Shown: one piece after another, positions 17,554 through 25,939 of the stretch
Position numbering within the stretch: the first letter of the stretch is position 1
How the letters are laid out: every line of letters starts with the position of its first letter
Assembly (NCBI GenBank): GCA_029560815.1
Contig: JAKQKF010000182.1
Coordinates: forward strand, 1-37,266
Source: a bacterium
GTDB lineage: Bacteria; KSB1; UBA2214
Reading direction: 5' to 3'
Length of the DNA: 37,266 nucleotides
Translations under genes and position numbers: made by a program
Notes under the pieces: generated by a model
Seen by the model: the letters and a program-made list of their open reading frames with translations, nothing else
Told to the model about the DNA's origin: nothing
The model's database searches: none

Positions 17554-18952
17554 TGAAAATACCCATGAGTAAGATGATGACCAGAACCGTTATATAGATC
17601 GCCCAGCGCAGGGGCAGCGGGCGGGCGTCGAGCCAGTGCGCCAGGGAGCGGCCCTCCTGAAGGAGGTCCACCGCCAGCAGCATGGCGATGGCGGCCAGGC
17701 TGTAGACGAACTGGTCCGGAGCCGGTATGAAGAGGCGTCCATAGTCAGCCGACAGGATCCTGGCGACCATCAGGTTGGCGGTGGCCAGGTCGGCGGCGCG
17801 GAAATAGATCCAGGCGAAATTGGCGAGCATAAAAGTGAAAAAGACTGCAAATGCCCGCCGGAGTCCCGCCGGAATGCGCAGGGCGGCCGCGAGCCGGTCG
17901 CGCCGGCCCTGGGTGAATTTGGAGCTGACGGCGTAGAGGCCGTGCAGCCCGCCCCAGATCAGAAAGGTCCAGTTGGCGCCGTGCCACATGCCGCTGACAA
18001 AAAAGACGATGAAGAGATTGAGATAGGCGCGCGGCACGCTGACCCGGCTGCCGCCGAGCGGGATATAGAGGTAATCGCGGAACCAGCTCGAGAGCGAAAT
18101 GTGCCAGCGCCGCCAGAATTCGGGGATGGAGCGCGAGAAATAGGGCCGGTCGAAATTCTTCTTCAGATCAAAGCCGAGGGTTCGCGCCACCCCGATGGCG
18201 ATGTCGGTATAGCCCGAAAAATCGCAGTAGATCTGGAAGGTAAAAAAGAGCGAAGCCACCAGATTGGTCGCCCCGCTGTGGGGGTCGGGGTTGTTAAAGA
18301 CGGCGTTGACATAGATGGCCAGCCGGTCGGCCACGACCAGTTTTTTGAAAAAACCCCAGAGCATCAGCCGCAGGCCGGAGGCGACGCGGGCGCCGTCAAA
18401 TTCGAGCGGCTTGCGGAACTGGGGCAGGAGATTGGGAGCGCGTTCGATCGGCCCGGAGACGATATTCGGAAAAAACGAAACATAGGCGGCGTAGAGTCCG
18501 AGATGACGCTCAGCGGGCAGCTTGCGGCGGAAGACATCGATGACATAGCTCGAGGCCGAAAAGGTGTAAAAGGAGATCCCGACCGGCAGCACCCATTTGA
18601 GCAGCGGCACCTGCAGCGGCCCGCCCAGCGCGGCGCTCACATCCATGATGGTGCGCGAAAAAAAGTTGAAGTATTTGAAAGTGAGCAGGATGCCGATATT
18701 GACCACCAGGCTGAAGACCAGCCAGGCGCGCCGCCCCCCCTCCCGCTCTCCATGCTCCTCGATACGCAGGGCGCTCCACCAGGAGACGCCGATGGCGATG
18801 ATGAGCAGGATGAGGTACTCCGCCTTGAAACAAAAATAGTAGAAAAAATTGCAGAGCAGCAGAAAGATCCAGCGCTGCCGCCGCGGCAGAGCGAAAAAGA
18901 GGGCGGCAACCAGGATAAAAAAGTAACCGAAATGTAGGGTATTAAAGAGCAT
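17522..18952 (-). CDS. MBOAT family membrane-bound O-acyltransferase (AlgI-like)
   Basis: This 476-residue protein has about 11 membrane segments. It carries the MBOAT signatures RRWHISLSSWFRDYLYIPLG (281-300) and SGMWHGANWTFLIWGGLHG (320-338). H324 is the invariant MBOAT histidine and H337 a second conserved histidine. The region PVGISFYTFSASSYVIDVFR (123-142) and the FPNIVSGPIERA block (161-172) are typical of the AlgI/PatA branch, which acylates extracellular polysaccharides. It should pass an acyl group, commonly acetyl, to the periplasm, where the overlapping SGNH-like protein completes transfer to the glycan. The length is normal. It starts 20 bp after the DUF2304 gene. Confidence 0.95.
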   Translation of the reverse strand: MLFNTLHFGYFFILVAALFFALPRRQRWIFLLLCNFFYYFCFKAEYLILLIIAIGVSWWSALRIEEHGEREGGRRAWLVFSLVVNIGILLTFKYFNFFSRTIMDVSAALGGPLQVPLLKWVLPVGISFYTFSASSYVIDVFRRKLPAERHLGLYAAYVSFFPNIVSGPIERAPNLLPQFRKPLEFDGARVASGLRLMLWGFFKKLVVADRLAIYVNAVFNNPDPHSGATNLVASLFFTFQIYCDFSGYTDIAIGVARTLGFDLKKNFDRPYFSRSIPEFWRRWHISLSSWFRDYLYIPLGGSRVSVPRAYLNLFIVFFVSGMWHGANWTFLIWGGLHGLYAVSSKFTQGRRDRLAAALRIPAGLRRAFAVFFTFMLANFAWIYFRAADLATANLMVARILSADYGRLFIPAPDQFVYSLAAIAMLLAVDLLQEGRSLAHWLDARPLPLRWAIYITVLVIILLMGIFNGSQFIYAQF

Positions 18953-18972
18953 GCCGGGCCTCGAATTAGCGC

Positions 18973-19371
18973 TTATTCGGACTCTTGGTCCCGCACAGCC
19001 GGCTGGGTCTGCTGCACGGCATGGCGCAGCAGCGCCAGCTCCTGGGCGAGCTTTTTGATCTGCTGCTCGGATTTGCTGGCTTTGACGGAAAAATAGAGGC
19101 TCACCAGAGTGAAAAGCCCGAAAATGATCGGGATCATCAGAGCCGGCGCGTAAGCGATCCCCGCCATGACGGCCAGCCGCTCCAGCAGCCCCCGGTTCGA
19201 GGAAAAGAGGATCAGCAGCACCGGAATGACCATCCAGACCAGGGCGAACCGCTCGCTCATCTTGCGCTTGCGCACCAGCTGGACGATGAAGAGCAGGAAG
19301 AAGAGCCCCGCGGCGATCGAAAGATACAGGATCCGGTTGCCGTAAAGGTAGACATGAGTGCTATCGGGCAT
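18973..19371 (-). CDS. DUF2304 small membrane protein
   Basis: This 132-residue protein has three membrane segments (about 13-32, 42-58 and 75-97) and a C-terminal helix (100-120) likely to form a coiled coil on the cytoplasmic side. The order of helices, the LVRKRKMSERFALVWM loop and the closing KLAQELALLR fit DUF2304, a family usually encoded beside GT2 polyprenyl-phosphate-sugar synthases. Its ATG follows directly after the stop of the GT2 gene (TAGATG), with AGGAGG inside that gene's end. The tight link suggests it anchors or assists the GT2 enzyme, possibly in moving the lipid-linked sugar. That role is inferred from context. Confidence 0.85.
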   Translation of the reverse strand: MPDSTHVYLYGNRILYLSIAAGLFFLLFIVQLVRKRKMSERFALVWMVIPVLLILFSSNRGLLERLAVMAGIAYAPALMIPIIFGLFTLVSLYFSVKASKSEQQIKKLAQELALLRHAVQQTQPAVRDQESE

Positions 19372-20097
19372 CTAACGCCTCCTCCTGATTTTAACAATGA
19401 TAATCGCAAAAATGACCTTGATCATGTAAAGGAGGGTATCCAGGCCGGTGATCGACGAGGCCCCGTGCTCCCTCTCCTTCATGAGGATCGGAACCTCGCC
19501 CAGCTTGAAGCCGTTCCTGAGCAGGTCGATGGCGATGATGGGCTCCGGGTACTCCTGCGGATAATAGTGCCGCAGGTATTCGAGGGCGTGACGGTTGTAG
19601 GCGCGGAATCCGGAGGTCGGATCGGTCACCCTCTGGCCGGTCGCAAGGCGGATCAGCGCCCCCAGCAGCCCGCCGCCAATGCGGCGCGCCCGTGAGGAGA
19701 CAATCTGGCTTCCCGCCGCATAGCGCGAGCCGATGACCGCATCCAGCCCTCCCTCTCTCATGGCCGTCAAAAGGTGCGGAATCTGCCCGGGGGGGTGCTG
19801 GCCGTCGCCGTCCACCTGCATGACGATGTCGTGCCCCTTTTCCCAGGCGTAGAGAAAGCCGGTCTGCACTGCGCCGCCGATGCCGAGATTGACCGGCAGG
19901 GAGACATGATTGATCCCCTCTCCGGCGAGGATGGCCGCCGTGCGGTCGGTGGAACAGTCATCGACGACCAGCACCTCCACGCCGGGCGCGGAGGCGAGCG
20001 CCTCGCGCGCGACCCTGACGACGCTCTTCTCCTCGTTATAGGCCGGAATGACGATCAAAATGCGCGGCGCACGCGCTGTTTTCCCGGTTGTGGACAT
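19372..20097 (-). CDS. GT2 glycosyltransferase, polyprenyl-phosphate sugar synthase type
   Basis: This is a 241-residue cytoplasmic-side enzyme with a GT-A fold. IPAYNEE (17-23), VLVVDDCSTDRT (43-53), VDGDGQHPPGQ (95-104, the DxD metal site) and GSRYAAGS (123-130) are the standard DPM1-like motifs, and DPTSGFRAYNR (159-169) is the usual acceptor-side loop. A single hydrophobic stretch (222-236) at the C-terminus should hold it at the membrane. The likely reaction is NDP-sugar plus polyprenyl phosphate to polyprenyl-phosphate-sugar, the donor for GT-C enzymes nearby. I chose the ATG at 20097, 8 bp after the upstream stop and preceded by GAGGCGGAG. The reading frame runs on further upstream, but that part overlaps the previous gene. 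Confidence 0.9.
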   Translation of the reverse strand: MSTTGKTARAPRILIVIPAYNEEKSVVRVAREALASAPGVEVLVVDDCSTDRTAAILAGEGINHVSLPVNLGIGGAVQTGFLYAWEKGHDIVMQVDGDGQHPPGQIPHLLTAMREGGLDAVIGSRYAAGSQIVSSRARRIGGGLLGALIRLATGQRVTDPTSGFRAYNRHALEYLRHYYPQEYPEPIIAIDLLRNGFKLGEVPILMKEREHGASSITGLDTLLYMIKVIFAIIIVKIRRRR

Positions 20098-20105
20098 GCT
20101 CCGCC

Positions 20106-20846
20106 TCAGCGCGTGAAAATTCGGTAATGGCCCAGGCGCATCTTTTGCAGCCGGAAGGTCAGCGCCGTGCGCAGGACCCCAAAGCCGTATTTGACGCTGC
20201 GCCGGAAATTGATCGAGGAGGCCTCGGGGAAATATTTGGTCGGACAGGAGACCTCGCCGACGCTGTAACCGAAATAGACCGTCTGGGCGATCATCTCGTT
20301 GTCGAAGACAAAATCGTTGGAGCATTGGTGAAGGGGCAGATCGGAGAGCAGCTCGCGCGCAAAGGCGCGGTAGCCGGTGTGGTATTCCGATATCTTCTGC
20401 CCGAGCAGAATGTTCTCGAAAAGGGTCAGGAAGCGGTTGCTGATATATTTGTAGAGGGGCATGCCGCCCTTGAGGGCGCCGCCGGAGATGATGCGCGAGG
20501 CCAGCACCATCTGGTACTGGCCGATGGCGACCATCGAGGCCATCGCGGTCACCAGCTTGGGGGTGTACTGGTAATCGGGATGGAGCATGACGACGACGTC
20601 GGCTCCGCGCTCAAGGGCCTCGCGGTAGCAGGTCTTCTGGTTGCCGCCGTAGCCGAGATTCCGGGGATGGACCACCGTATGGATGCCCAGCTGGTTTGCC
20701 ACCGCAACGGTCTCATCCGTGCTGGCATCATCGACAATGATCACATCGTCGACGATGTCGAAGGGGATTTCCGAATAGGTTTTCTCCAGAGTCGCCGCGG
20801 CGTTGTAGGCGGGCAGCACGACGACCACTTTTTTGCCGTGAATCAT
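20106..20846 (-). CDS. GT2 glycosyltransferase
   Basis: This is a 246-residue GT-A fold enzyme with [10 protein letters not shown] (11-20), [12 protein letters not shown] (35-46), [10 protein letters not shown] (63-72) and [11 protein letters not shown] in the acceptor loop. The metal-site DxD is replaced by HPDYQY (89-94), a variation found in part of this family. There is no C-terminal membrane helix, unlike the downstream GT2. It ends [20 protein letters not shown], a form seen in GT2 enzymes linked to surface glycans. It may also make a polyprenyl-linked sugar, or act on a growing chain. The start has AGGAGA about 10 nt upstream. Confidence 0.88.
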   Translation of the reverse strand: MIHGKKVVVVLPAYNAAATLEKTYSEIPFDIVDDVIIVDDASTDETVAVANQLGIHTVVHPRNLGYGGNQKTCYREALERGADVVVMLHPDYQYTPKLVTAMASMVAIGQYQMVLASRIISGGALKGGMPLYKYISNRFLTLFENILLGQKISEYHTGYRAFARELLSDLPLHQCSNDFVFDNEMIAQTVYFGYSVGEVSCPTKYFPEASSINFRRSVKYGFGVLRTALTFRLQKMRLGHYRIFTR

Positions 20847-20880
20847 GGTATAAATCTTCTCCTGTGCGTTTGCGGACGGG

Positions 20881-21984
20881 TCAGGCGAGGAAACGATCGA
20901 ATAGAGCCTCGAATTCCATCACCTGTTTGCCCAGTGAAAAATGCTCTTCCACCCGTTTGCGGCCGCTGCTCCCCATCCGCTGCCGCAGTTCTGCGTCTGC
21001 GGCCAGCTCCAGCATGGCCCCGGCCAGCGCCCCGGCATCTTCTTTCGGGACCAGCCGCCCGGTCTCGCCCTCCACCACCAGCTCGACGCTTCCTTCCACC
21101 GAGGTGGCGATCACCGGCAATCCGCAGGCCATGGCCTCGAGCAGGACGTTGGGGAACCCCTCCCAGAGGGAGGGCAGAATAAAACAATCAAAGCTGCCGA
21201 GCAGATCCTGGACGTCGCTGCGGCTGCCGAGAAACTCTACGGCGTGGGCGACGCCCAACTCACGGGCCCTGGCCTCCAGCCCGGCCCGCTTCTCACCATC
21301 TCCGGCGAAGCGCCAGCGCGCCTGCGGAAACCTGGCCAGAACCTGCGGGATCGCCTCCAGCAGCCAGATATGTCCCTTCTGATGGACCAGCCGCGCCACG
21401 GTGCCGAAAACCGGTCCCTCTGCGGCGGCCTCGCTGCGGCGCGGACTGTATTTCTCCAGATCGACGCCGTAATAGATGGTGCTGATCCGCCCGGGTTTCA
21501 TGCCGCGCAGACCGCGGATCATCGGGTGGATCGAATTCGAGACCGCAGCGACGTGGGCGAAGCGCCCGGCCAGGAGCCGGTAGGCCAGCACCTGGTACCA
21601 TTCGAGCTGGCCGGTGATCACCTCCCAGGAGAGGAGCGCCTTGGGCCTGTAGAAAAATGTGGCCAGCGCCGAGATGATGTCGGCGTAAAAGAGGGTACTC
21701 ATCACCAGCTCCGCCTTGCAGAGGCGCATCACCCTGGCCAGCCGCAGGGGCAGCCGGGGATCAAAGCCGAAGGCCTTGGGGAGCACATGGACGGGGCAGC
21801 CGAGGGCGCGGAATCTGTCCTCCAGGGCTCCCCCCTGCCCCACGCTGGCGATGGTGAGCGCATATTTCTCCCGGTCAAGCAGCGCGGCGAGCTCAAGCAG
21901 CTTTAGCTCGCCGCCGCCCACTCCAAAGCCGTTGACCACCAGAAGCAGGGAGTGTTTGGAATCAGCCAATGGTTCCTTCCTCAT
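20881..21984 (-). CDS. GT4 family glycosyltransferase
   Basis: This 367-residue GT-B fold retaining glycosyltransferase would act at the cytoplasmic face. The N-terminal half has the glycine-rich [18 protein letters not shown] (19-36, shortened). The C-terminal donor domain shows [12 protein letters not shown] (193-204), FAGDGEKR, and the E-x7-E region [18 protein letters not shown] (271-288) with E275 and E283. The ATG at 21984 has no ribosome binding site. A TTG at 21969 (codon 6) is preceded by AGGAAGG with 5-nt spacing and may be the real start, giving 362 residues. The 75-bp gap before it holds a hairpin with a T tract, so this gene may begin a separately controlled part of the operon. 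Confidence 0.9.
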   Translation of the reverse strand: MRKEPLADSKHSLLLVVNGFGVGGGELKLLELAALLDREKYALTIASVGQGGALEDRFRALGCPVHVLPKAFGFDPRLPLRLARVMRLCKAELVMSTLFYADIISALATFFYRPKALLSWEVITGQLEWYQVLAYRLLAGRFAHVAAVSNSIHPMIRGLRGMKPGRISTIYYGVDLEKYSPRRSEAAAEGPVFGTVARLVHQKGHIWLLEAIPQVLARFPQARWRFAGDGEKRAGLEARARELGVAHAVEFLGSRSDVQDLLGSFDCFILPSLWEGFPNVLLEAMACGLPVIATSVEGSVELVVEGETGRLVPKEDAGALAGAMLELAADAELRQRMGSSGRKRVEEHFSLGKQVMEFEALFDRFLA

Positions 21985-21999
21985 TTATCTATGCATACC

Positions 22000-22050
22000 A
22001 AAAAAAGTCCAGAGTGCGGAGTGCCAAACTCCGCGCGAGATGACCGGACT
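22000..22050 (-). terminator. Palindromic element with T tract inside the glycan locus
   Basis: On the minus strand a 7-bp stem GCGGAGT / ACTCCGC (22034-22028 with 22022-22016) lies inside a 5-bp outer stem AGTCC / GGACT (22050-22046 with 22010-22006). The outer stem is followed directly by a T tract (22006-22000, its first T also closing the stem). It may end or attenuate transcription between two glycosyltransferase genes, or be a copy of a dispersed palindromic repeat. Confidence 0.5.
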
Positions 22051-22059
22051 GCGCGGCGG

Positions 22060-23295
22060 TCAGCGCGCGAGAAAGCGCTGATAGATCTCTTCCATGCGCT
22101 GCAGATGGGCCTCCGGCCCGAAAAGCCGCTCGGCTTTGGCCCGCCCCGCCCTGCCCATCTCCGGCCACTGCGGCGCGCATTCGAGCATGCGCCCGAGGGC
22201 CTGCACCAGGCTCTCCTCATCCCCGGCGGTGAAGAGAAAGCCGTCGCGGCCTTCATCGATCAGCTCCGGGATGCCGCCGATGGCCGCGCCGACCACCGGC
22301 TTGCCGTGCGCCAGGGCCTCGTAGATGGCGAGGGGAGAGTTGTCATAGACCACCGAAGGCACGGCGACGAACATCGCGCGGCGCACGATCTCGCGCAGCT
22401 CCCCGCCGCTCTTGTAGCCGAGAAATTCGACGTTGGTCATCCCCTCCTCCTGGACGAATTTTTGCAGGGGCTCGCCCAGCCGGCCGGTGCCGATCACCTT
22501 GAGGTGCGCCCCGGGCACCCGCTTCATGGCATGCACCAGCTCGGCCACCCCCTTCTCGTGCGAGAGGCGCCCCACATAGACAAAATAACCGTCATTCTCG
22601 TAGCAGGGCTCATATTCGTCCATCGGAATGGTATAGGGCAGCCACTCGACCATCTTTTTCGGATAGCCGTACTGGATCATCTTGCCCTGCAGAAAACGGC
22701 TGGGCGAGAGATAGAGGTCGACCTGACGGTGATAGGTGCCGAGCAGGCGGTGGAGATAGGATTCGACGGTGACCAGCCCTGAGGCGGGCAGCGAATTGCG
22801 GAAGCAGCGCCCGGCCGTGGCATGCCAAAAGTGCTTGCCGGCGCAGCGCTCGCAGACCCTCCCCTCGCGGTCGAGAAAGAGATAATCGGGGCAGAGGATC
22901 TTGTATTCGTGCAGGGTAAAGATCACCGGCAGTTTTTTCTTTTTCAGGGAAAAGAGCACCGACGGCGAGAGGTGGTGATAGACGCCATGGACATGGGCGA
23001 GGTCGGGCCTGACCTCGTCGATGAGGGCTTCGATCCTGGCCCGGGCCTGACGGTTGTAGACCACGCGCGCCGCCGATTTGAGGCCGTTGACGAGACCAAG
23101 CCGGGCCAGTTCCTTGTCCGGCTCGAAATAGTCGACAAAATGGCTGCTGTAGGGAGTGGCCAGGTTGCGCGGATGGTGCATGGCGAAGGGGATCACTTCA
23201 TGCCCCCTGCGCTCGAGCAGCCCGGAAAGGTTGAAATAATAGCGCTCAGCGCCGCCCTCGATATAATAGAACTTGTGGACCATCAGGATCTTCAT
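22060..23295 (-). CDS. GT4 family glycosyltransferase
   Basis: This is a 411-residue GT-B fold enzyme. The N-terminal domain begins MKILMVHKFYYIEGGAERYY and has HVHGVYHHLSPSVL (101-114) and TLHEYKILCPDYLF (127-140). Three cysteines (C148, C151, C164) follow, an insertion common in this subgroup. The C-terminal domain has YVGRLSHEKGVAEL (240-253) and the donor-site region YDNSPLAIYEALAHGKPVV (317-335) with E326. It would add one sugar to the lipid-linked repeat from a nucleotide-sugar. Its ATG overlaps the stop of the upstream GT4 gene by 4 nt (ATGA). The sugar is not predictable. Confidence 0.92.
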   Translation of the reverse strand: MKILMVHKFYYIEGGAERYYFNLSGLLERRGHEVIPFAMHHPRNLATPYSSHFVDYFEPDKELARLGLVNGLKSAARVVYNRQARARIEALIDEVRPDLAHVHGVYHHLSPSVLFSLKKKKLPVIFTLHEYKILCPDYLFLDREGRVCERCAGKHFWHATAGRCFRNSLPASGLVTVESYLHRLLGTYHRQVDLYLSPSRFLQGKMIQYGYPKKMVEWLPYTIPMDEYEPCYENDGYFVYVGRLSHEKGVAELVHAMKRVPGAHLKVIGTGRLGEPLQKFVQEEGMTNVEFLGYKSGGELREIVRRAMFVAVPSVVYDNSPLAIYEALAHGKPVVGAAIGGIPELIDEGRDGFLFTAGDEESLVQALGRMLECAPQWPEMGRAGRAKAERLFGPEAHLQRMEEIYQRFLAR

Positions 23296-24527
23296 CGCGC
23301 GTTCCCCTCTTGCGCGGGGCGAAGGCGGTGCTCCGTGATCACCTGCTGGCAGATTTTTTCATAGGCCTGGGCCTTGTGCCGCCAGGTATGCTGCTGGATG
23401 ATGGTTTCGCGCGCATTGGCGCCCATCTGCCGGGCGATTTCCGGATCTTCGAGCAGGCCGGAGATGGCCGAGATGAAGGTGTCGAAATCTCCGGGTGGGC
23501 AGAGCACACCATCCCAGCCGTCGCGGATGATGCGCGCCAGCTGGCCGATGCGGGTGGTCACCACCGCCTTGCCGGCGGCCATATATTCAAAGACCTTGAC
23601 CGGGCTGTAGTAAAAGAAGGGCAGGTTGGGATAGGGCGCTAGCACCACATCCATGAGCTGGAGATAGTGCGGGATCTCGACGTGCGCCACATAGCCGGTC
23701 TGGATGACATGCCGGGTGAGGTCGTGCTTGACGAGATAAGTGCGGATCAGCTTCTCCTGCCCGCCTCCGGAACCCACCAGCAGAAAGCGGGTATCGGGAT
23801 ATCTGGCCACGATCGCCTTGACGATGCGCAGCAGATTGTTGATGCCGTGCCAGGCGCTCATCGAGCCGATGAAACCGAGCACCGGTCCGCCGGTGAGCCC
23901 GAAACCGTGGGCGAGACCGCGGTCGGGCTCCTGGGGCGAGAATTTGTCGACATCAGCGCCGTTGCAGACCACAGCGGTGCGCGCGGCATCGAGATCATGG
24001 GCGTCGATGAAATAGCGCTGCAGTTCGCGCGACTGCATCACCGTAAAGTCGCCGCCGCGCAGCAGCCGGCGTTCGATCCGGCGCGGTATGGCCGGTATGC
24101 GCCAGTACTGTTTCTGAAAATGGACCGCCTCGTAGAGGGGAGGGCTGTCCGCTTCGATGATGATCGGCACTCTGAAGGCGCGGGCGGTCCGGAGGGCCGA
24201 ATAGAGATAGAGATCAAGACGGGCGATGATGATATCGGGCTTGAAGGCCGCCGTTTTCTCCGCCTCGATGCGGGCAAATTTTCGGTTCTCCAGCAGCAGC
24301 CGCAGATCGTGCACCAGAAAGGCGAAATTGCGCTTTAAAAAATCCCGCGCCGAACGATTGAGGGTGCCCGCCGGCGGCCCGCCGGGCTGGTCCTTGAACC
24401 AGACCATCTCCACCTCGTGGCCCAGCCTGCGCATGGCGGCGAAGAGTTCCATGGGCTTGATCGCCGAGCCCAGAGAGGCCCCGTAGATATCGTACAGATA
24501 ATTGAAATAGAGTATTCTCATGATCAT
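23292..24527 (-). CDS. GT4 family glycosyltransferase
   Basis: This is a 411-residue GT-B fold enzyme. The N-terminal acceptor domain starts MIMRILYFNYLYDIYGAS. The donor domain has GFIGSMSAWHGINNLLR, FLLVGSGGGQEKL and YSPVKVFEYMAAGKAVV, where the E of FEYMAAG is the usual nucleotide-ribose contact. The ATG overlaps the flippase stop by 4 nt (ATGA), so the two are translationally coupled. A second methionine two codons in is possible. It should add a sugar to the repeat unit in the cytoplasm, and the acceptor is unknown. Confidence 0.92.
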   Translation of the reverse strand: MIMRILYFNYLYDIYGASLGSAIKPMELFAAMRRLGHEVEMVWFKDQPGGPPAGTLNRSARDFLKRNFAFLVHDLRLLLENRKFARIEAEKTAAFKPDIIIARLDLYLYSALRTARAFRVPIIIEADSPPLYEAVHFQKQYWRIPAIPRRIERRLLRGGDFTVMQSRELQRYFIDAHDLDAARTAVVCNGADVDKFSPQEPDRGLAHGFGLTGGPVLGFIGSMSAWHGINNLLRIVKAIVARYPDTRFLLVGSGGGQEKLIRTYLVKHDLTRHVIQTGYVAHVEIPHYLQLMDVVLAPYPNLPFFYYSPVKVFEYMAAGKAVVTTRIGQLARIIRDGWDGVLCPPGDFDTFISAISGLLEDPEIARQMGANARETIIQQHTWRHKAQAYEKICQQVITEHRLRPAQEGNAR

Positions 24528-25933
24528 TCCGCTCTTTTAAACTGCCAGATTTCCTGCCAGGTGATCGTCTTCAGGGCGAAGAGGAGGGCGATGTAGACGG
24601 CCGCTCCGGTCCCGGCGACCAGCAGAGCCGGCAGGCTGCGGAGGCCGAGGAGGCAAAGGCTCATCACCGCGGCGGCAATGACCGCGTCGCGGATGAAGCG
24701 GCGGCTGGTCAACCGCACGATCCGGCGGAAGGCCAGGATCAGAGTCGCCGTCAGCACCGCCGATTCGGTCACCAGGGAGGCGATGCTCGATCCCACATGG
24801 GCGTAGCGCGGAATGAGCAGATAGTTGAGTGTGGCGCTCAGAACCAGTCCGCCGATCTGGATGATCACCAGCTTGCCCTGGTTGTTGGTCGCCCCGAAAA
24901 CCCCGGCGGTGAAAATATTGAGAAAAAGCACCGCCGCCGTGCAGCCGAGGATCTGCAGGGCCGGAATCGAGGGGGCATAGGCGGCGCCGTAAAATCCGAG
25001 CACGACCGGACGGGCGAGCAGCACCACCCCGGGGACCATGGGAATCGCCAGCAGCAGCAGCCATTTAAAGCCCCGGGTGAAAACCTGATTGAGATGATCG
25101 GCGAACGGGGTGGCGGCGCGCGCCATCGCCGGAAAAGTGGCGATCATCAACACCGTCGGCACGACATTGCTGAGGTCGATCAGTTTGTGGGCCGCCGCGT
25201 ACCAGCCCCAGTAGTCCGGCCCCTTCATCAGCGACAGCATCACCATGTCAATGCGCGAATAGATGGTGGTGAGAAAGACCGAGATGCCAAAGACCACCGC
25301 ACCGCGCAGCATGGGCCCGAATTCGGCGAGGCTGAAAGCCATCGCCGGCCGGACGAATTTGCGAAAGAGGGGCCGGAGAGAGTAGAGCAGACTCGCCGCG
25401 GCCGAGACGACAAAGACCCAGGCCAGTCCGGTCAGCCCCCCGCCCGTGAGCAGGACGGCGATCCCGAGGGCCGTGGTCAGCACTTTCTCGACACTCTGCG
25501 CCAGCGACTCCCATTCCATCTCCTCGAAGGCGCGAAAGAGCGCGATGGCAAGATCGCGAAATGAGGTCAGCAGAGCGTACAGGGAAAAGATCCACACCGC
25601 CTGCACCGTCTCCCGGTCGTAGGAACCGAGTTCGAGATAGAGGGCCACAAAAAGCAGGCTCAGGGGGATCAGCACCACCTTGATGCCTACGGTATAGGCG
25701 AAATAACGCTGGGCGCGCTCCTTGTGCTTGGCGATCTCCCGCGTCACCCACATGTTAAGGCCGAGGTCATCCGCCAGCATCGTAAAGAACATGATGGTGG
25801 TGGCGAGATTGTAGCGGCCGAACGAAGCGGGCCCGAGGATGCGCGAAGCTACGGGCAGGAGCAGCATCGCCATGGCGATACGCAGCCCCTGCCCGATGGA
25901 GACGAAGAGTGTATTGAGACGGATGCTCGACAC
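24524..25933 (-). CDS. Polysaccharide flippase (Wzx-like, MOP superfamily)
   Basis: This is a 469-residue membrane protein with about 12-14 helices. It starts with the family-typical SIGQGLRIAMAMLLLPVASR and LGPASFGRYNLATT (33-46), as in oligosaccharide translocases of the PST/MviN-like group. It should flip the undecaprenyl-linked repeat from the cytoplasmic to the periplasmic side. The start is GTG at 25933, 6 bp after the carbamoyltransferase stop, with a weak ribosome binding site. Together with the O-antigen ligase/polymerase gene two places upstream, it argues for a Wzx/Wzy-type route and not an ABC transporter route. No Wzz or Wza is in the window. Confidence 0.92.
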   Translation of the reverse strand: MSSIRLNTLFVSIGQGLRIAMAMLLLPVASRILGPASFGRYNLATTIMFFTMLADDLGLNMWVTREIAKHKERAQRYFAYTVGIKVVLIPLSLLFVALYLELGSYDRETVQAVWIFSLYALLTSFRDLAIALFRAFEEMEWESLAQSVEKVLTTALGIAVLLTGGGLTGLAWVFVVSAAASLLYSLRPLFRKFVRPAMAFSLAEFGPMLRGAVVFGISVFLTTIYSRIDMVMLSLMKGPDYWGWYAAAHKLIDLSNVVPTVLMIATFPAMARAATPFADHLNQVFTRGFKWLLLLAIPMVPGVVLLARPVVLGFYGAAYAPSIPALQILGCTAAVLFLNIFTAGVFGATNNQGKLVIIQIGGLVLSATLNYLLIPRYAHVGSSIASLVTESAVLTATLILAFRRIVRLTSRRFIRDAVIAAAVMSLCLLGLRSLPALLVAGTGAAVYIALLFALKTITWQEIWQFKRAE

Positions 25934-25939
25934 CGCGCT

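Noticed and set aside
20098..20325. N-terminal extension of the GT2 enzyme
   Set aside because: It lies within the coding region of the preceding GT2 gene; the family start and ribosome binding site are at 20097.
22207..22223. Cysteine-rich insert in the 22060-23295 GT4 enzyme considered as a novel metal site
   Set aside because: C-x2-C plus a later Cys after a HEYKxxCP segment is common in this GT4 subgroup, so it is not unusual; the coordinates given are only a point in that gene.
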